Origin: CAZVFX01 sp964626565
Lineage (GTDB): Bacteria > Myxococcota_A > UBA9042 > CAIXZC01
Direction of reading: 5' to 3'
Length of the DNA: 33,103 nucleotides
Assembly (NCBI GenBank): GCA_964626565.1
Contig: CAZVFX010000081.1
Span: 1-33,103, forward strand
Shown: piece after piece, positions 1-7,906 of the stretch
Position numbering within the stretch: position 1 is the stretch's first letter
Layout of the letters: every line of letters starts with the position of its first letter
The notes under the pieces: model-generated
What the model was told of the DNA's origin: nothing
What the model saw: the letters and a program-made list of their open reading frames with translations, nothing else
The model's database searches: none
Made by a program: the position numbers and the translations under genes

Positions 1-327
1 GCAGGTCGTCGCCGCGGAGTCCCGAGCACCTGACAGTCAAGGCCCCGGTTCCTAGCTAGGAACCGGGGCAGGCAACCGCTGGTCACTCTTTAGTACCCCA
101 TCTGAGCCGAGGTCTGCTCTCGGCTGTGTCTGAGGCGTTCTTCTAGCGAACGTCAGGGCAGGCGCGGAGCAAGGAAAGCTGCGTCTCACGAAATCTGACT
201 TCAGTGTGGCGATAGGGAAGCTACGAATTGGCGATTTCGTGGCCATGAGAGGCCCTCAGAACGGTTCAAAAACCGCCCCCCGTCCCCGTCGTTTTCAGGC
301 AGAAAATCGCCCCCCGTCCCCGTCGTT
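1..327. other. Non-coding stretch at left edge
   Basis: I see no convincing gene here. Short open frames exist on both strands but lack a ribosome-binding site and resemble no family. The stretch holds a 26-bp perfect palindrome (43-68) and, next to queC, two copies of a GC-rich 21-bp repeat (274-294, 308-328). The left border is the window edge, so part of a neighbouring regulatory region may be cut off. Confidence 0.6.
43..68. repeat. 26-bp perfect palindrome
   Basis: The sequence is identical to its own reverse complement over 26 bases, with outer arms CCCCGGTTCC and GGAACCGGGG around a TAGCTA centre. As RNA it would form a stem of about 11 bp with a 4-base loop. There is no T-run on either side, so it is not a classical intrinsic terminator. 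It may be a protein-binding site or a remnant of a mobile repeat. Confidence 0.6.
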
Positions 328-328
328 T
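274..328. repeat. Two direct copies of a 21-bp GC-rich repeat
   Basis: The 21 bases at 274-294 recur exactly at 308-328, a period of 34. On the minus strand they read as an AAACGACGGGGACGGGGGGC-type sequence. The right-hand copy runs into the queC stop codon (328-330), so the repeat begins directly at the end of that gene. Placement just 3' of a gene suggests a dispersed REP-like element. That it is dispersed in this genome is inference, because only these two copies are in view. Confidence 0.7.
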
Positions 329-1017
329 CAGACCGAGGGGTCGGCGAGGTCGGCGTCGGCGAAGCCTCTTTGGCGCAGGACGCAGGATTCGCAGGCTCCG
401 CAGGGGTGGCCTGCGGGGGTGGGTTGATAGCAGCTTACGGTGAGGGAGTAGTCTACGCCGAGGCGCATTCCTTCTTTGATAATCTGGGCCTTGGACATGT
501 GCATAAGCGGTGCTTCTACGGTGACGGGGCGGCCGCCGCCGGCTCCTTGGGCAGTGGCGAGGGCTGCGAGGCGATTAAACGCTTCGAGGTACTCAGGGCG
601 GCAGTCGGGGTAGCCGCTGTAGTCAAGTGAGTTGGCGCCGATGAAGATGGAGTATGCGCCCAGCACCTCTGCCCAGCCGAGGGCGATGGCGAGGAATACG
701 GTGTTGCGTGCCGGGACGTATGTTTCAGGGATACCGAAGTTCAGCGCGGCTTGGCCGGCTGCGGGGACGGGTCGGTCTTCGGTAAGGGCAGAGCCACCGA
801 TTTTGTCGAGGGACAAAGGGAGCACTTTGTGCTCGGCTCCGGCGGCCCGGGCGAGTCTTGCCGCGGCTTGCAGCTCGGTTTGACAATGCTGGCCATAGTC
901 GAAAGTCAGCGTGTAGACGGCATGTCCCCGGTCGACCGCGATGGCCAGTACAGTGGCGGAGTCGAGACCTCCGCTCAACAGGACCACGGCTCGTTCCCGG
1001 GGTGAGGGGGGGGTCAA
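328..1017 (-). CDS. queC: 7-cyano-7-deazaguanine synthase QueC
   Basis: This ATP-dependent enzyme converts 7-carboxy-7-deazaguanine and ammonia to preQ0 in queuosine (tRNA modification) biosynthesis; it is cytosolic. The protein is 229 aa. The PP-loop ATP pyrophosphatase motif SGGLDS is at residues 15-20. The family's C-terminal zinc site is Cys196, Cys206, Cys209 and Cys212, in a CGACESC context. Start is TTG at 1017-1015: it gives the usual few residues before the VVLLSGG strand and overlaps the TGA of the upstream fmdB-like gene as TTGA, so translation is probably coupled. No strong Shine-Dalgarno is visible, which fits coupling. The stop is TGA. Other queuosine genes (queD, queE, queF) are not in the window. 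Confidence 0.96.
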   Translation of the reverse strand: MTPPSPRERAVVLLSGGLDSATVLAIAVDRGHAVYTLTFDYGQHCQTELQAAARLARAAGAEHKVLPLSLDKIGGSALTEDRPVPAAGQAALNFGIPETYVPARNTVFLAIALGWAEVLGAYSIFIGANSLDYSGYPDCRPEYLEAFNRLAALATAQGAGGGRPVTVEAPLMHMSKAQIIKEGMRLGVDYSLTVSCYQPTPAGHPCGACESCVLRQRGFADADLADPSV

Positions 1018-1361
1018 GAGGAGCCCGAAGTGGATTTGCCGGCGCCTTTCTTCTCTTTGCCGTCGGAGGTCGGGGTGTCTTTCTTTTTTTCTTCGGTCTT
1101 CTTGGTCACTGCGGCGTCTTTTTCGGCAGCAACGGACGATGTGCCGTTGTCGCTGCCGGTGCCGCCGGGGCGGCCTTCTTTACGTGCGTAGTCGGTAACG
1201 TACCAGCCGGTTCCCTTGAGGTGGAACGAGCTTAGTGAAACGAGGCGGTGTACGTTGGACGATTCACACTCCTTGCAGTCGGGAGTGGTTTCATCGGTGA
1301 TCTTACGCATTTCATCGAAGCGGGCGCCACAATCATCGCACTGGTATTCGTATATTGGCAT
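1014..1361 (-). CDS. FmdB-family zinc-ribbon protein
   Basis: This small protein (115 aa) opens with MPIYEYQCDDCGARFDEM, the hallmark of the FmdB regulatory-protein family. It has two CxxC pairs (Cys8/Cys11 and Cys30/Cys33) forming one zinc ribbon. After about residue 65 it becomes a low-complexity tail rich in Lys, Glu, Thr and Ser, longer than in minimal family members. A GGGGAGAGG-like ribosome site lies just upstream of the ATG at 1361. The family is widespread, its molecular role poorly defined, and a regulatory role is only a family label. It overlaps queC in a two-gene unit. Confidence 0.9.
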   Translation of the reverse strand: MPIYEYQCDDCGARFDEMRKITDETTPDCKECESSNVHRLVSLSSFHLKGTGWYVTDYARKEGRPGGTGSDNGTSSVAAEKDAAVTKKTEEKKKDTPTSDGKEKKGAGKSTSGSS

Positions 1362-1394
1362 TATCTACCTCTCCCCGCCAAGACAGCACGAGGT

Positions 1395-1423
1395 TAAATA
1401 TATGCCGAGAGGCCAGATGTCAA
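1395..1423 (-). promoter_or_regulatory. Candidate promoter for fmdB-like/queC
   Basis: On the minus strand there is a perfect -35 TTGACA (1418-1423), followed by an AT-rich TATATTTA block. The -10 could be TATATT (1397-1402, 15-bp spacer) or TATTTA (1395-1400, 17-bp spacer). It sits 34-62 bases upstream of the fmdB-like ATG, inside the gap after sdhB, and would give the two-gene unit its own transcription start. Confidence 0.5.
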
Positions 1424-1436
1424 GTCGCGCCGAAGG

Positions 1437-2162
1437 CTACCGACTGTCGGGGGTGAGCAGGTAGTTGCGAGTTGAGAGACGTTTCAGGTTGGCTATGGAG
1501 CCGGCGGGGTCGATATCTTTGGGGCATGCTTCGGAGCAGTTGAACACCGTGTGGCAGCGCCACACGCCCTTCTCATCAGACACGATAGCCAGTCGTTGCC
1601 CCAGGGCGTCATCCCGGGAGTCTACCGCAAAGCGGTTTGCCTTCACCAGCGCGGCGGGGCCGATGTAATCTTCATGAGACGCGGTCATCGGGCAGGATGA
1701 GTGGCAGGAGGCACACAATATGCAATCCACGACCACGTCAAGTTTGAGGCGCTCTGACGCGGTTTGGATGCGCTCCTTTTCCGGCGGCGGTTCACCGGGC
1801 AGCAGGTAGGGGACAATCCGCTTGTACTGCTTCCAGAACGGTTCCATATCCACTACGAGATCCCGAATAATGGGTAGGTGAGCGAGCGGACGTATAGTGA
1901 CCCGCTTGCTGAGGCCGAGGCTTGCTTGAGTTTCACACGCTAACTGGTATTTGCCGTCAATGTGCAACGCACAGGAACCGCATACGGCCGCGCGGCAGGC
2001 GAACCTGAACGCGATGGAGGGGTCCATGTGGTCCTGGATATAGAACAGGACGTCCAGGATGGTCATGCCGTCTGAATAGGGGACGTCCACATTGTCGAAC
2101 CGGGGTGCCTTGTCCGATTCCGGGTCGAACCTGAAGATCTTAAACTTCGCAGTTTTGGACAT
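1437..2162 (-). CDS. sdhB: Succinate dehydrogenase iron-sulfur subunit
   Basis: This electron-transfer subunit of complex II passes electrons from the FAD subunit to quinone at the cytoplasmic face of the inner membrane. It is 241 aa, the usual length. The [2Fe-2S] ligands are Cys56, Cys61, Cys64 and Cys76 (CRAAVCGSC then C). The ferredoxin-like half has CILCASCHSSCP (Cys147, 150, 153, 157) and CHTVFNCSEACP (Cys203, 209, 213) for the [4Fe-4S] and [3Fe-4S] clusters. It is last in the operon, 12 bases after sdhA, and ends with TAG. Fumarate reductase cannot be fully excluded, but two separate membrane anchors in the order anchor-anchor-A-B favour succinate dehydrogenase. Confidence 0.95.
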   Translation of the reverse strand: MSKTAKFKIFRFDPESDKAPRFDNVDVPYSDGMTILDVLFYIQDHMDPSIAFRFACRAAVCGSCALHIDGKYQLACETQASLGLSKRVTIRPLAHLPIIRDLVVDMEPFWKQYKRIVPYLLPGEPPPEKERIQTASERLKLDVVVDCILCASCHSSCPMTASHEDYIGPAALVKANRFAVDSRDDALGQRLAIVSDEKGVWRCHTVFNCSEACPKDIDPAGSIANLKRLSTRNYLLTPDSR

Positions 2163-2174
2163 CAGATTTGCCTC

Positions 2175-3908
2175 CTAGTACTTGCGTTCTTTGGGTTCCC
2201 AAATTCCCAGTTCTACGGCGCGGTAGGCCAGCTTCATCTTCTCGTCATCAGCCGACCACCGGGCAATGGTGTGCATGAGGTGCGACTCGTCATTCCGCGT
2301 GGGGAAATCGAGACGAAAATGCGAGCCCCGGCTTTCCTTGCGAGACAACGCCCCGGCCACCACGATTTCAGCAATGGCCAGATTCCCTTCCAACTCCAGG
2401 AACCACATGAGGGACTGGTTGAACCGTTTTCCGGCCCACCCGGCTTTGGCCTTTTTGAATCGATTCTGGAGCATCTTCACCTTCTTCCATCCCTCGGTGA
2501 TGTCCTCCTCGGTACGGAAGATGCCCACCTTGTCGACCATCAGCGCGCCCAATTCATCGCGAATATCGGCGGGGTTCTCCGAACCGGCGCCACTGGTCAA
2601 CTCCCGGTGCTTTGCCTCTTCTTCTGAGGCTGCTTGTTTGATGGCCGATTCGCCCTGCTTCGACAGCGCCTTGGCTTGCACGTAGTCCGCGGCACACTCC
2701 CCTGCGATTTTGCCAAACACGAGGGTTTCGAGCAGGGAGTTTCCGCCGAGCCGGTTGGCGCCGTGGACACTTACCGCCGCGCATTCCCCGGCAGCGTAGA
2801 AACCTTTGACCTCGGTTTCGCCGTTGGCGTTGGTATCAATTCCGCCCATTGTGTAGTGCTGCCCGGGGCGAACGGGAATCGGTTCCTTGATGGGGTCGAC
2901 GCCCACGAAGTTAATGGCCAGGTCGCGAATGCCCGGGAGTCGGGTCATGATCTTCTCGGCGCCCAGGTGCGTCAGGTCGAGATTTATGTGCTTGCCGCCA
3001 GCCCCCCGTCCCTCGATTATTTCCCGCTGCATGTTGCGGGCTACGATGTCGCGGGGGGCGATTTCCATGGCTTTGGCCGAGTCGGAGTAGTTGGCCAGGA
3101 ATCGTTCGCCGCTGGCGTTGGTGAGGTAGCCACCTTCCCCCCTGCACCCCTCGGTCATGAGGATGCCGCTGCCCAGCAGTGTAGTGGGGTGGAACTGGAT
3201 GAACTCCATGTCCTTGATGGGCACTCCGGCCCAGTAGGGTATGGCCACTGCCAGGCCGGTGGAGATGAGAGCATTGGTGCTGGGAATGTAGACCCTGCCC
3301 GAGCCGCCGGTGGCGAAGATCACTGCTTCAGCCATGAAGGCTTCCAGCTCGCCGGTGGCGAAGTTCATGGCGATGACGCCCCTGCATTCTCCGTCCTCCA
3401 CGACGAGGCGGGTGACCATGAACTCTTCGTAGATCTGGAAGTTCTGGCGCTCCGAGGCGTGCTCAAAGCGAACCGCCTGTTCGTACAGTGTGTGGAGCAG
3501 GACGTGACCGGTCTTATCGGTGGCGTAGCAGGTGCGTGGGAAGCCGGCGCCGCCGAAGGGTCGCTGTGCTATTTTGCCATCGGGAGTTCTGGAGAACGGG
3601 CAGCCCCAGTGCTCCATTTCGTAAATGATCCCCGGTGCGGCCTCGGTGAAGCTGAGAACTGCAGGCTGGTCCGCCAGATAGTCACTGCCTTTGACCGTAT
3701 CAAAGGCGTGTTTCTCGGGCGAATCGAAGCCGCCTCTCGGGTTGTTGCCGAGGGCTGCGTTGATACCGCCCTGGGCGGCCACCGAGTGGGAGCGAATGGG
3801 GTGTACTTTGGTCAGCACAGCCACATTGACGTTCTTCTGGTTCACTGCGATGGCGGCCCTGAGTCCGGCCAGGCCGGCCCCGACAACGATCACGTCATGG
3901 TATCTCAT
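2175..3908 (-). CDS. sdhA: Succinate dehydrogenase flavoprotein subunit
   Basis: This catalytic subunit oxidises succinate to fumarate; it is 577 aa, the normal family size. The dinucleotide-binding GAGLAG is at residues 10-15. His41 in the RSHSVAAQGG motif is the expected covalent FAD attachment site. Further family motifs are HPTTLLGSGILMTEGCRGEG (substrate and active-site region), HYTMGGI, and HGANRLGGNSLLE near the FAD site. It lies 3 bases after sdhC and 12 bases before sdhB, consistent with one transcript. Nothing is truncated or missing. Confidence 0.97.
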   Translation of the reverse strand: MRYHDVIVVGAGLAGLRAAIAVNQKNVNVAVLTKVHPIRSHSVAAQGGINAALGNNPRGGFDSPEKHAFDTVKGSDYLADQPAVLSFTEAAPGIIYEMEHWGCPFSRTPDGKIAQRPFGGAGFPRTCYATDKTGHVLLHTLYEQAVRFEHASERQNFQIYEEFMVTRLVVEDGECRGVIAMNFATGELEAFMAEAVIFATGGSGRVYIPSTNALISTGLAVAIPYWAGVPIKDMEFIQFHPTTLLGSGILMTEGCRGEGGYLTNASGERFLANYSDSAKAMEIAPRDIVARNMQREIIEGRGAGGKHINLDLTHLGAEKIMTRLPGIRDLAINFVGVDPIKEPIPVRPGQHYTMGGIDTNANGETEVKGFYAAGECAAVSVHGANRLGGNSLLETLVFGKIAGECAADYVQAKALSKQGESAIKQAASEEEAKHRELTSGAGSENPADIRDELGALMVDKVGIFRTEEDITEGWKKVKMLQNRFKKAKAGWAGKRFNQSLMWFLELEGNLAIAEIVVAGALSRKESRGSHFRLDFPTRNDESHLMHTIARWSADDEKMKLAYRAVELGIWEPKERKY

Positions 3909-3911
3909 TGG

Positions 3912-4289
3912 CTACCTCCACATGAAGAAGAAGGGGACGCTGGCCAGAACAACGGCGGCCGTCGCCACCGCTGAAACCCAGAACATCCCTCGTTGCAGCC
4001 GGGTGATACCGAACCAGTCAGCGATAATGATGCGGACGCCGTTGAACATGTGGAACATCACCGCGGCCAGCAGCAGCCACTCGAACACGTGAAAGATGAA
4101 CGTGTTGTACGATTCCATCATCTCTTTGAAGCTGTCGCCGCTGCTTATGACCGAACTAAGGCTCAAGATGTGCAGGAACAGGTACAATGCGAGGGCCAGA
4201 CCGGTAATCCGCTGGGCCACGAACGATATCATCCCCGCATGCCAGTTCATCGAAGTTTCTTCAACGTAATTCAGTTTCTTGATGCTCAT
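3912..4289 (-). CDS. sdhC: Succinate dehydrogenase cytochrome b556-type anchor
   Basis: This membrane anchor (125 aa) has three predicted transmembrane helices. The AQRITGLALALYLFLH segment and FHMFNGVRIIIADW are typical of SdhC, where the His of the second motif (about His80) is a likely heme b ligand and the Gln-Arg near residue 26 lies by the quinone site. The open frame extends upstream into the preceding gene, but the start at 4289 (MSIKKLN) is chosen because GGAGGAG lies just upstream and the extension is not SdhC-like. It is 20 bases after sdhD and 3 bases before sdhA. Confidence 0.88.
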   Translation of the reverse strand: MSIKKLNYVEETSMNWHAGMISFVAQRITGLALALYLFLHILSLSSVISSGDSFKEMMESYNTFIFHVFEWLLLAAVMFHMFNGVRIIIADWFGITRLQRGMFWVSAVATAAVVLASVPFFFMWR

Positions 4290-4309
4290 TACTCTCCTCC
4301 CTGCCCGGC

Positions 4310-4693
4310 TCAGGCTGTCATGGCAAAGCCGACGAACTTGCCGATAAGGATGAAGCCGAGGCCAAACGCGGCCAGGCCAACGGCCCACAAGACCCAGGCG
4401 AAGGTCCTTTTGAAACGCTGCCCCGGGTTGTAGTCCATGACCATGTTGTAGATGCCATTGAGTGCGTGATAGAGGGCGCACCCGAGGAGCAGAGTGTCGA
4501 AGACCACCCAGAAGAAGGTGGAGTCGCCTCCGAACCGCTTGGCTGTACTTGATGCCGCAGGCATAACATTGCCTCCGGGCAACTTGCCGTAGTGGAGAAC
4601 CAGGAAATGGAGGGCGAGGCCGAACGCCAGGAATAGCGCAGAAACGCGCTGCATCACCCAGTGCCAGCCTGGAACTCTGGATTTGTCGAGCAT
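4310..4693 (-). CDS. sdhD: Succinate dehydrogenase second membrane anchor (SdhD-like)
   Basis: This three-helix membrane protein (127 aa) is the first gene of the operon. Its WHWVMQRVSALFLAFGLAL segment and a CALYHALNGIYNM helix parallel the neighbouring SdhC, and each carries an HxxNG motif. Together they probably form the heme b and quinone pocket. The start MLDKSRV at 4693 is chosen for its AGGGAGA ribosome site; the in-frame ATG at 4711 lacks one. Which of the two anchors is SdhC and which SdhD is based on motif resemblance and is less certain than complex membership. Confidence 0.82.
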   Translation of the reverse strand: MLDKSRVPGWHWVMQRVSALFLAFGLALHFLVLHYGKLPGGNVMPAASSTAKRFGGDSTFFWVVFDTLLLGCALYHALNGIYNMVMDYNPGQRFKRTFAWVLWAVGLAAFGLGFILIGKFVGFAMTA

Positions 4694-4715
4694 GCCTTTC
4701 TCCCTAAACATTTTC

Positions 4716-4814
4716 AATTGGGTACACTGACTAGCGGGAGGTACTCTAGAACTAAAAGTCTTTCGTTTCAAGAGTAAATTGCCTTTTGTTTCCAAGTGGA
4801 AATTGGGTACACTG
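4716..4814. repeat. 14-bp direct repeat flanking the sdh promoter
   Basis: AATTGGGTACACTG occurs exactly at 4716-4729 and again at 4801-4814, starts 85 bases apart, on either side of the candidate sdh promoter. The right copy ends 19 bases before the start codon of the plus-strand peptidase, and the left copy lies just upstream of sdhD. Each contains TACACT, a possible weak plus-strand -10. Paired regulator sites or a small duplication are both possible. Confidence 0.65.
4743..4771 (-). promoter_or_regulatory. Candidate sdh operon promoter
   Basis: The minus strand has TTGAAA (4766-4771, 5/6 to the sigma-70 -35) and TAGAGT (4743-4748, 4/6 to the -10), with an ideal 17-bp spacer. It is 50 bases upstream of the sdhD ATG in the divergent gap shared with the C25 peptidase gene, and no competing start signal of equal quality is visible for sdh. 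Confidence 0.55.
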
Positions 4815-4832
4815 CGCCGAAGGAGATGCCGT

Positions 4833-7370
4833 ATGATACCCCGACTCATTTTTGCCCTGATGGTTCTTTCGTACATGCCGACCCTGTCTGCAGAAGAACT
4901 GACGTTTGAGGTGGATGCCGGAGCCTTTCCTGCGGCAAGCCAGGACTCGGCATTTCGCTGGAACCGTCTTCAGCAGATGGCTGGAACGGGGCCTGTTCTG
5001 CCGGTGACGGTGTTGCTTCCGCCCGATGTGTCCGGCATCGATTCCATCGAGGTGTTCCGGCGTGACTGCGAGGGTCCGCCGGTGGCCTCCGGTACTGCGA
5101 GGACCCTCATTTCCCTGCAGGATGGTGCGGTGATGAAGCCCCATTTTCCGGCTTCTGCGGGCCTGGTCCGGGGCTACGAAGCCCGACCGATAATGGCGGA
5201 AGGGGACGGCCGGATGCTGCCGCTGCTACTGTTCCCCCTGGAGGTAAATCCAGAAGACGGGGCGACACGTTTCTGTCGTCATCTCGTCGTGAAAGTTGAC
5301 TACTCCCGCACTCATCGACTGGCGCCGGCCCGCGGTCATTACCTTCCGGGCCGCTACACCGGGCACGTGCTCAACCCTGAATCGTTGGATGAGTGGTACG
5401 AAGAATGGCGGGAAGAGGGCCCCACATACGACTACGTTATCGTGGCAAGGGAGTCGTACATCAACGATAGTTTCAAACTTCCGGCATTTGTGGAGTTCAA
5501 GGCATCCCAGGGGTTCAGCCCGCTGCTGATTTCATTGGAGGAGATTGAGGCTGAGCTTGCCGACCCCACCTTGGAGCGGCCCGAACTGTTGCGCGGCTGG
5601 CTGCAGGCTCACTACAAGGACTACGGCATCAAGTACCTGATGATAATCGGGGGCAGCGACCCGAGTGAAGACAATGCCATTCCCATGAAGACCTGCTGGC
5701 CATCGGAGGGCTGGGAGGAAGGGGATGCCTCGGTTCCTACGGACATGTACTACGCCGATCTTACCGGCAACTGGAACCTCGATGGCGACGAGCACTACTG
5801 CGAGCTGGAAGACTATGTAGAGGTGCTGGAGGAGGGTGAGGAGCCAACTCCGGGAGGCCTCGTGGGCGGGGTCGATCTGACTCCGGAGATCCTGGTGGGC
5901 CGGATCCCCCACTATGGTGCGCTGACCTTCTATGCGGACGGAATCCTGAAGCGTCTCATGATCTATGAGCAGTCGCCTCCCGCCAAGTGGCACAACAGGG
6001 TGCTATTTCCCTCGCCCATGGTTGCGTTTCCCGATGGGAACTACGTGGACGGCAGCCTGGTGTCCGAATACGTGGTGGAGAAATCTCTGGGCGCTAACGG
6101 CTATGGCCACACGATATTGGGGGAATGGATCGGCAATCTCACCACCGCCAATCCGGGCGTTGCGGCGCTGAACCTGGACTCCATGATCGAGTACTGGAAC
6201 GAAGGCTACGGCGCTGTTTTCTGGTGTGCACACGGCAACTCCGAAGGAGCGTACCGCAACACCTGGTTCATCGATACCAACAAAGACGGGTTGCCCCAGC
6301 AGGAGGAATGCCAAGGCCCGGCATTTGTCAAAGACTACTCCCACCAGGAGATGGTGGATGATTTCCCGCCGCTGGTGTTCCATGCTTCCTGCCTCAACGC
6401 CCAGCCCGAGGAACACGGCAACCTGGCGCACACGTTGTTGCGTCACGCTTCGGTGGCCAACGTGGCATCCACGCGCATCACCATGGGGTTGGCCGCGGGC
6501 GACACCGAGTGGGCGCCTTCCCCGTTTTCTCCCGGAGGTTTCACCCTGGGCGTCTATTTCATTCACGCTGCGGTGGTCCAGCGCACCAGTGTGGCGGAGG
6601 CGTTCTACAACGCCCAGAACGCGTTGGCTTTCGGAGTGCAACCCTGGACGTTTAAGGTCCGTCTGGAGTTCAACCTTTTCTCGGATCCCTCCCTGACCCT
6701 GCCGGGCTGCGACTCCGATGACTTGTGCGACGACGGCGATTGGTGCAACGGCACCGAGATTTGCGTGGACGGCGGATGCCAGTCCGGACAGCCGGTTGTC
6801 TGCGAGACTGAGGTGGAGTTGGGCCCGTGCCAGAAGGTTGCCTGCATTGGCGAGGACGGTTGCGTAGTTACGGAGCTTGACAACTATGTTGACTGCGACG
6901 ACGACAATAAGTGCACCAAAGGCAGCTACTGTTTGTACGGCGAGTGCCTCACCGGCACACCGGTGCAGTGCTCGACGCCTTCGGCGCCGTGTTACACGAG
7001 TGAATGCAACCCGGCCACAGGACAGTGCCTGAACGAACCGGTAGCTGACGGTGAGGCCTGCCTTGAAGTTGGTCAGCCGGGCGAGTGCGAGGCGGGCGAA
7101 TGCGTGCCGCTCGAGGAGACAGTCGCCGAACAACCTTCGCCGGAGGTTGTGGAAGAGGTGGTCTCTTCGGAGGCGAACGTAGCAGAAGCCGAGCCTTCCC
7201 CTCAGCCCGGCGGCGGTTGCTCCACCGGTGCTTCGTCAAGCCCCCTTGCCCAGGCGTTGCTTCTACTTCTGCTCCTTTCCGTTTTACACCCGATCCGCGC
7301 TGTGCTAAGATGCAATGCACGCGAAGTGAGGGGCCACTCATGGACAAGAAGCTCTACAAAAAACTCCTGA
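4833..7370 (+). CDS. Secreted C25 (gingipain-family) cysteine peptidase with Cys-rich repeats
   Basis: This is a predicted exported protease of 845 aa. Start 4833 is chosen because AAGGAG lies 7 bases upstream and the product then begins with a signal peptide (MIPRLIFALMVLSYMPTLSA). Residues of about 200-620 resemble peptidase family C25. The likely catalytic dyad is His467 (FWCAHGNSEG) and Cys520 (VFHASCLN), preceded by YLMIIGGSD and the Asp-rich PTDMYYADL. Residues of about 625-770 are a Cys-rich repeat region (CDDGDWCNG type) like that of two lipoproteins in this window. The tail has a Pro/Glu linker, GGGCS (Cys796), a Leu-rich hydrophobic stretch and Arg residues, resembling a MYXO-CTERM sorting signal. 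Its end overlaps the next gene by 31 bases, so the last residues after the hydrophobic stretch may be loosely constrained. Confidence 0.85.
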   Translation: MIPRLIFALMVLSYMPTLSAEELTFEVDAGAFPAASQDSAFRWNRLQQMAGTGPVLPVTVLLPPDVSGIDSIEVFRRDCEGPPVASGTARTLISLQDGAVMKPHFPASAGLVRGYEARPIMAEGDGRMLPLLLFPLEVNPEDGATRFCRHLVVKVDYSRTHRLAPARGHYLPGRYTGHVLNPESLDEWYEEWREEGPTYDYVIVARESYINDSFKLPAFVEFKASQGFSPLLISLEEIEAELADPTLERPELLRGWLQAHYKDYGIKYLMIIGGSDPSEDNAIPMKTCWPSEGWEEGDASVPTDMYYADLTGNWNLDGDEHYCELEDYVEVLEEGEEPTPGGLVGGVDLTPEILVGRIPHYGALTFYADGILKRLMIYEQSPPAKWHNRVLFPSPMVAFPDGNYVDGSLVSEYVVEKSLGANGYGHTILGEWIGNLTTANPGVAALNLDSMIEYWNEGYGAVFWCAHGNSEGAYRNTWFIDTNKDGLPQQEECQGPAFVKDYSHQEMVDDFPPLVFHASCLNAQPEEHGNLAHTLLRHASVANVASTRITMGLAAGDTEWAPSPFSPGGFTLGVYFIHAAVVQRTSVAEAFYNAQNALAFGVQPWTFKVRLEFNLFSDPSLTLPGCDSDDLCDDGDWCNGTEICVDGGCQSGQPVVCETEVELGPCQKVACIGEDGCVVTELDNYVDCDDDNKCTKGSYCLYGECLTGTPVQCSTPSAPCYTSECNPATGQCLNEPVADGEACLEVGQPGECEAGECVPLEETVAEQPSPEVVEEVVSSEANVAEAEPSPQPGGGCSTGASSSPLAQALLLLLLLSVLHPIRAVLRCNAREVRGHSWTRSSTKNS

Positions 7371-7879
7371 CGCTGGTTCCCCTTTTCAAGAATCTGAAGC
7401 CGGAAGAATTGGAAGCGATCGTTCGGATTTCCAAGCTGCTGAAGGTTCGCAAAGGGGTAACGGTGATCGAGGAGGACGACGAAGGCGCCGCCATGTACAT
7501 TCTGGTGGAAGGTAAGGCAGAGGTAGTCAAGCGCCTTCCGGGGGGGGACACCACGCGGTTGGCGGAACTGGAAGCGCCAACAGTATTCGGCGAGATGGCC
7601 CTCATCGACAAGTTCCCCCGGAGCGCGTCGGTAGTCACCCAAACCGACACAATGCTGTTTCAGATCAATCTGCAGGCTTTCAACGATTTGAGGTCTTCGT
7701 TGCATCCTTCTGCGTTCAAGGTGCTGCGGGAGATCGCCCCGACGCTATGCACAAGGCTGAGGCAGATCAACGATCGAATCGGCGAGTTTTTCAAAAACCC
7801 CGAGGCCAATCTGGCCGAACTGGAAGAGCAGTTCATGGCCCGTTCCCTGGGTTCCGGGGGCCCGGGCCAGCAGCGTTAG
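7340..7879 (+). CDS. Cyclic-nucleotide-binding-domain protein 1
   Basis: A 179-aa soluble protein made almost only of one cNMP-binding (CAP/PKA-type) beta-barrel. The phosphate-binding cassette is well kept: FGEMALID at residues 83-90, then PRSAS with Arg94. The Glu and Arg that contact ribose and phosphate are therefore present, so ligand binding is plausible. There is no DNA-binding helix-turn-helix or enzyme domain after the barrel, only a helical tail. Start is the ATG at 7340 with AGGGG upstream, inside the end of the peptidase gene. It is followed 27 bases later by a second, related gene, so the two probably work together. What output they control cannot be told. Confidence 0.88.
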   Translation: MDKKLYKKLLTLVPLFKNLKPEELEAIVRISKLLKVRKGVTVIEEDDEGAAMYILVEGKAEVVKRLPGGDTTRLAELEAPTVFGEMALIDKFPRSASVVTQTDTMLFQINLQAFNDLRSSLHPSAFKVLREIAPTLCTRLRQINDRIGEFFKNPEANLAELEEQFMARSLGSGGPGQQR

Positions 7880-7906
7880 CCGGGGCGGCACGCAGGAGGA
7901 AGGAGT

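Noticed and set aside
31..110. tRNA or riboswitch at the left edge
   Set aside because: No cloverleaf or known aptamer pattern could be drawn; only the palindrome stands out.
2634..3974. 446-aa open frame on the plus strand opposite sdhA
   Set aside because: It is a shadow of sdhA, whose motifs are complete on the minus strand; it has no family features.
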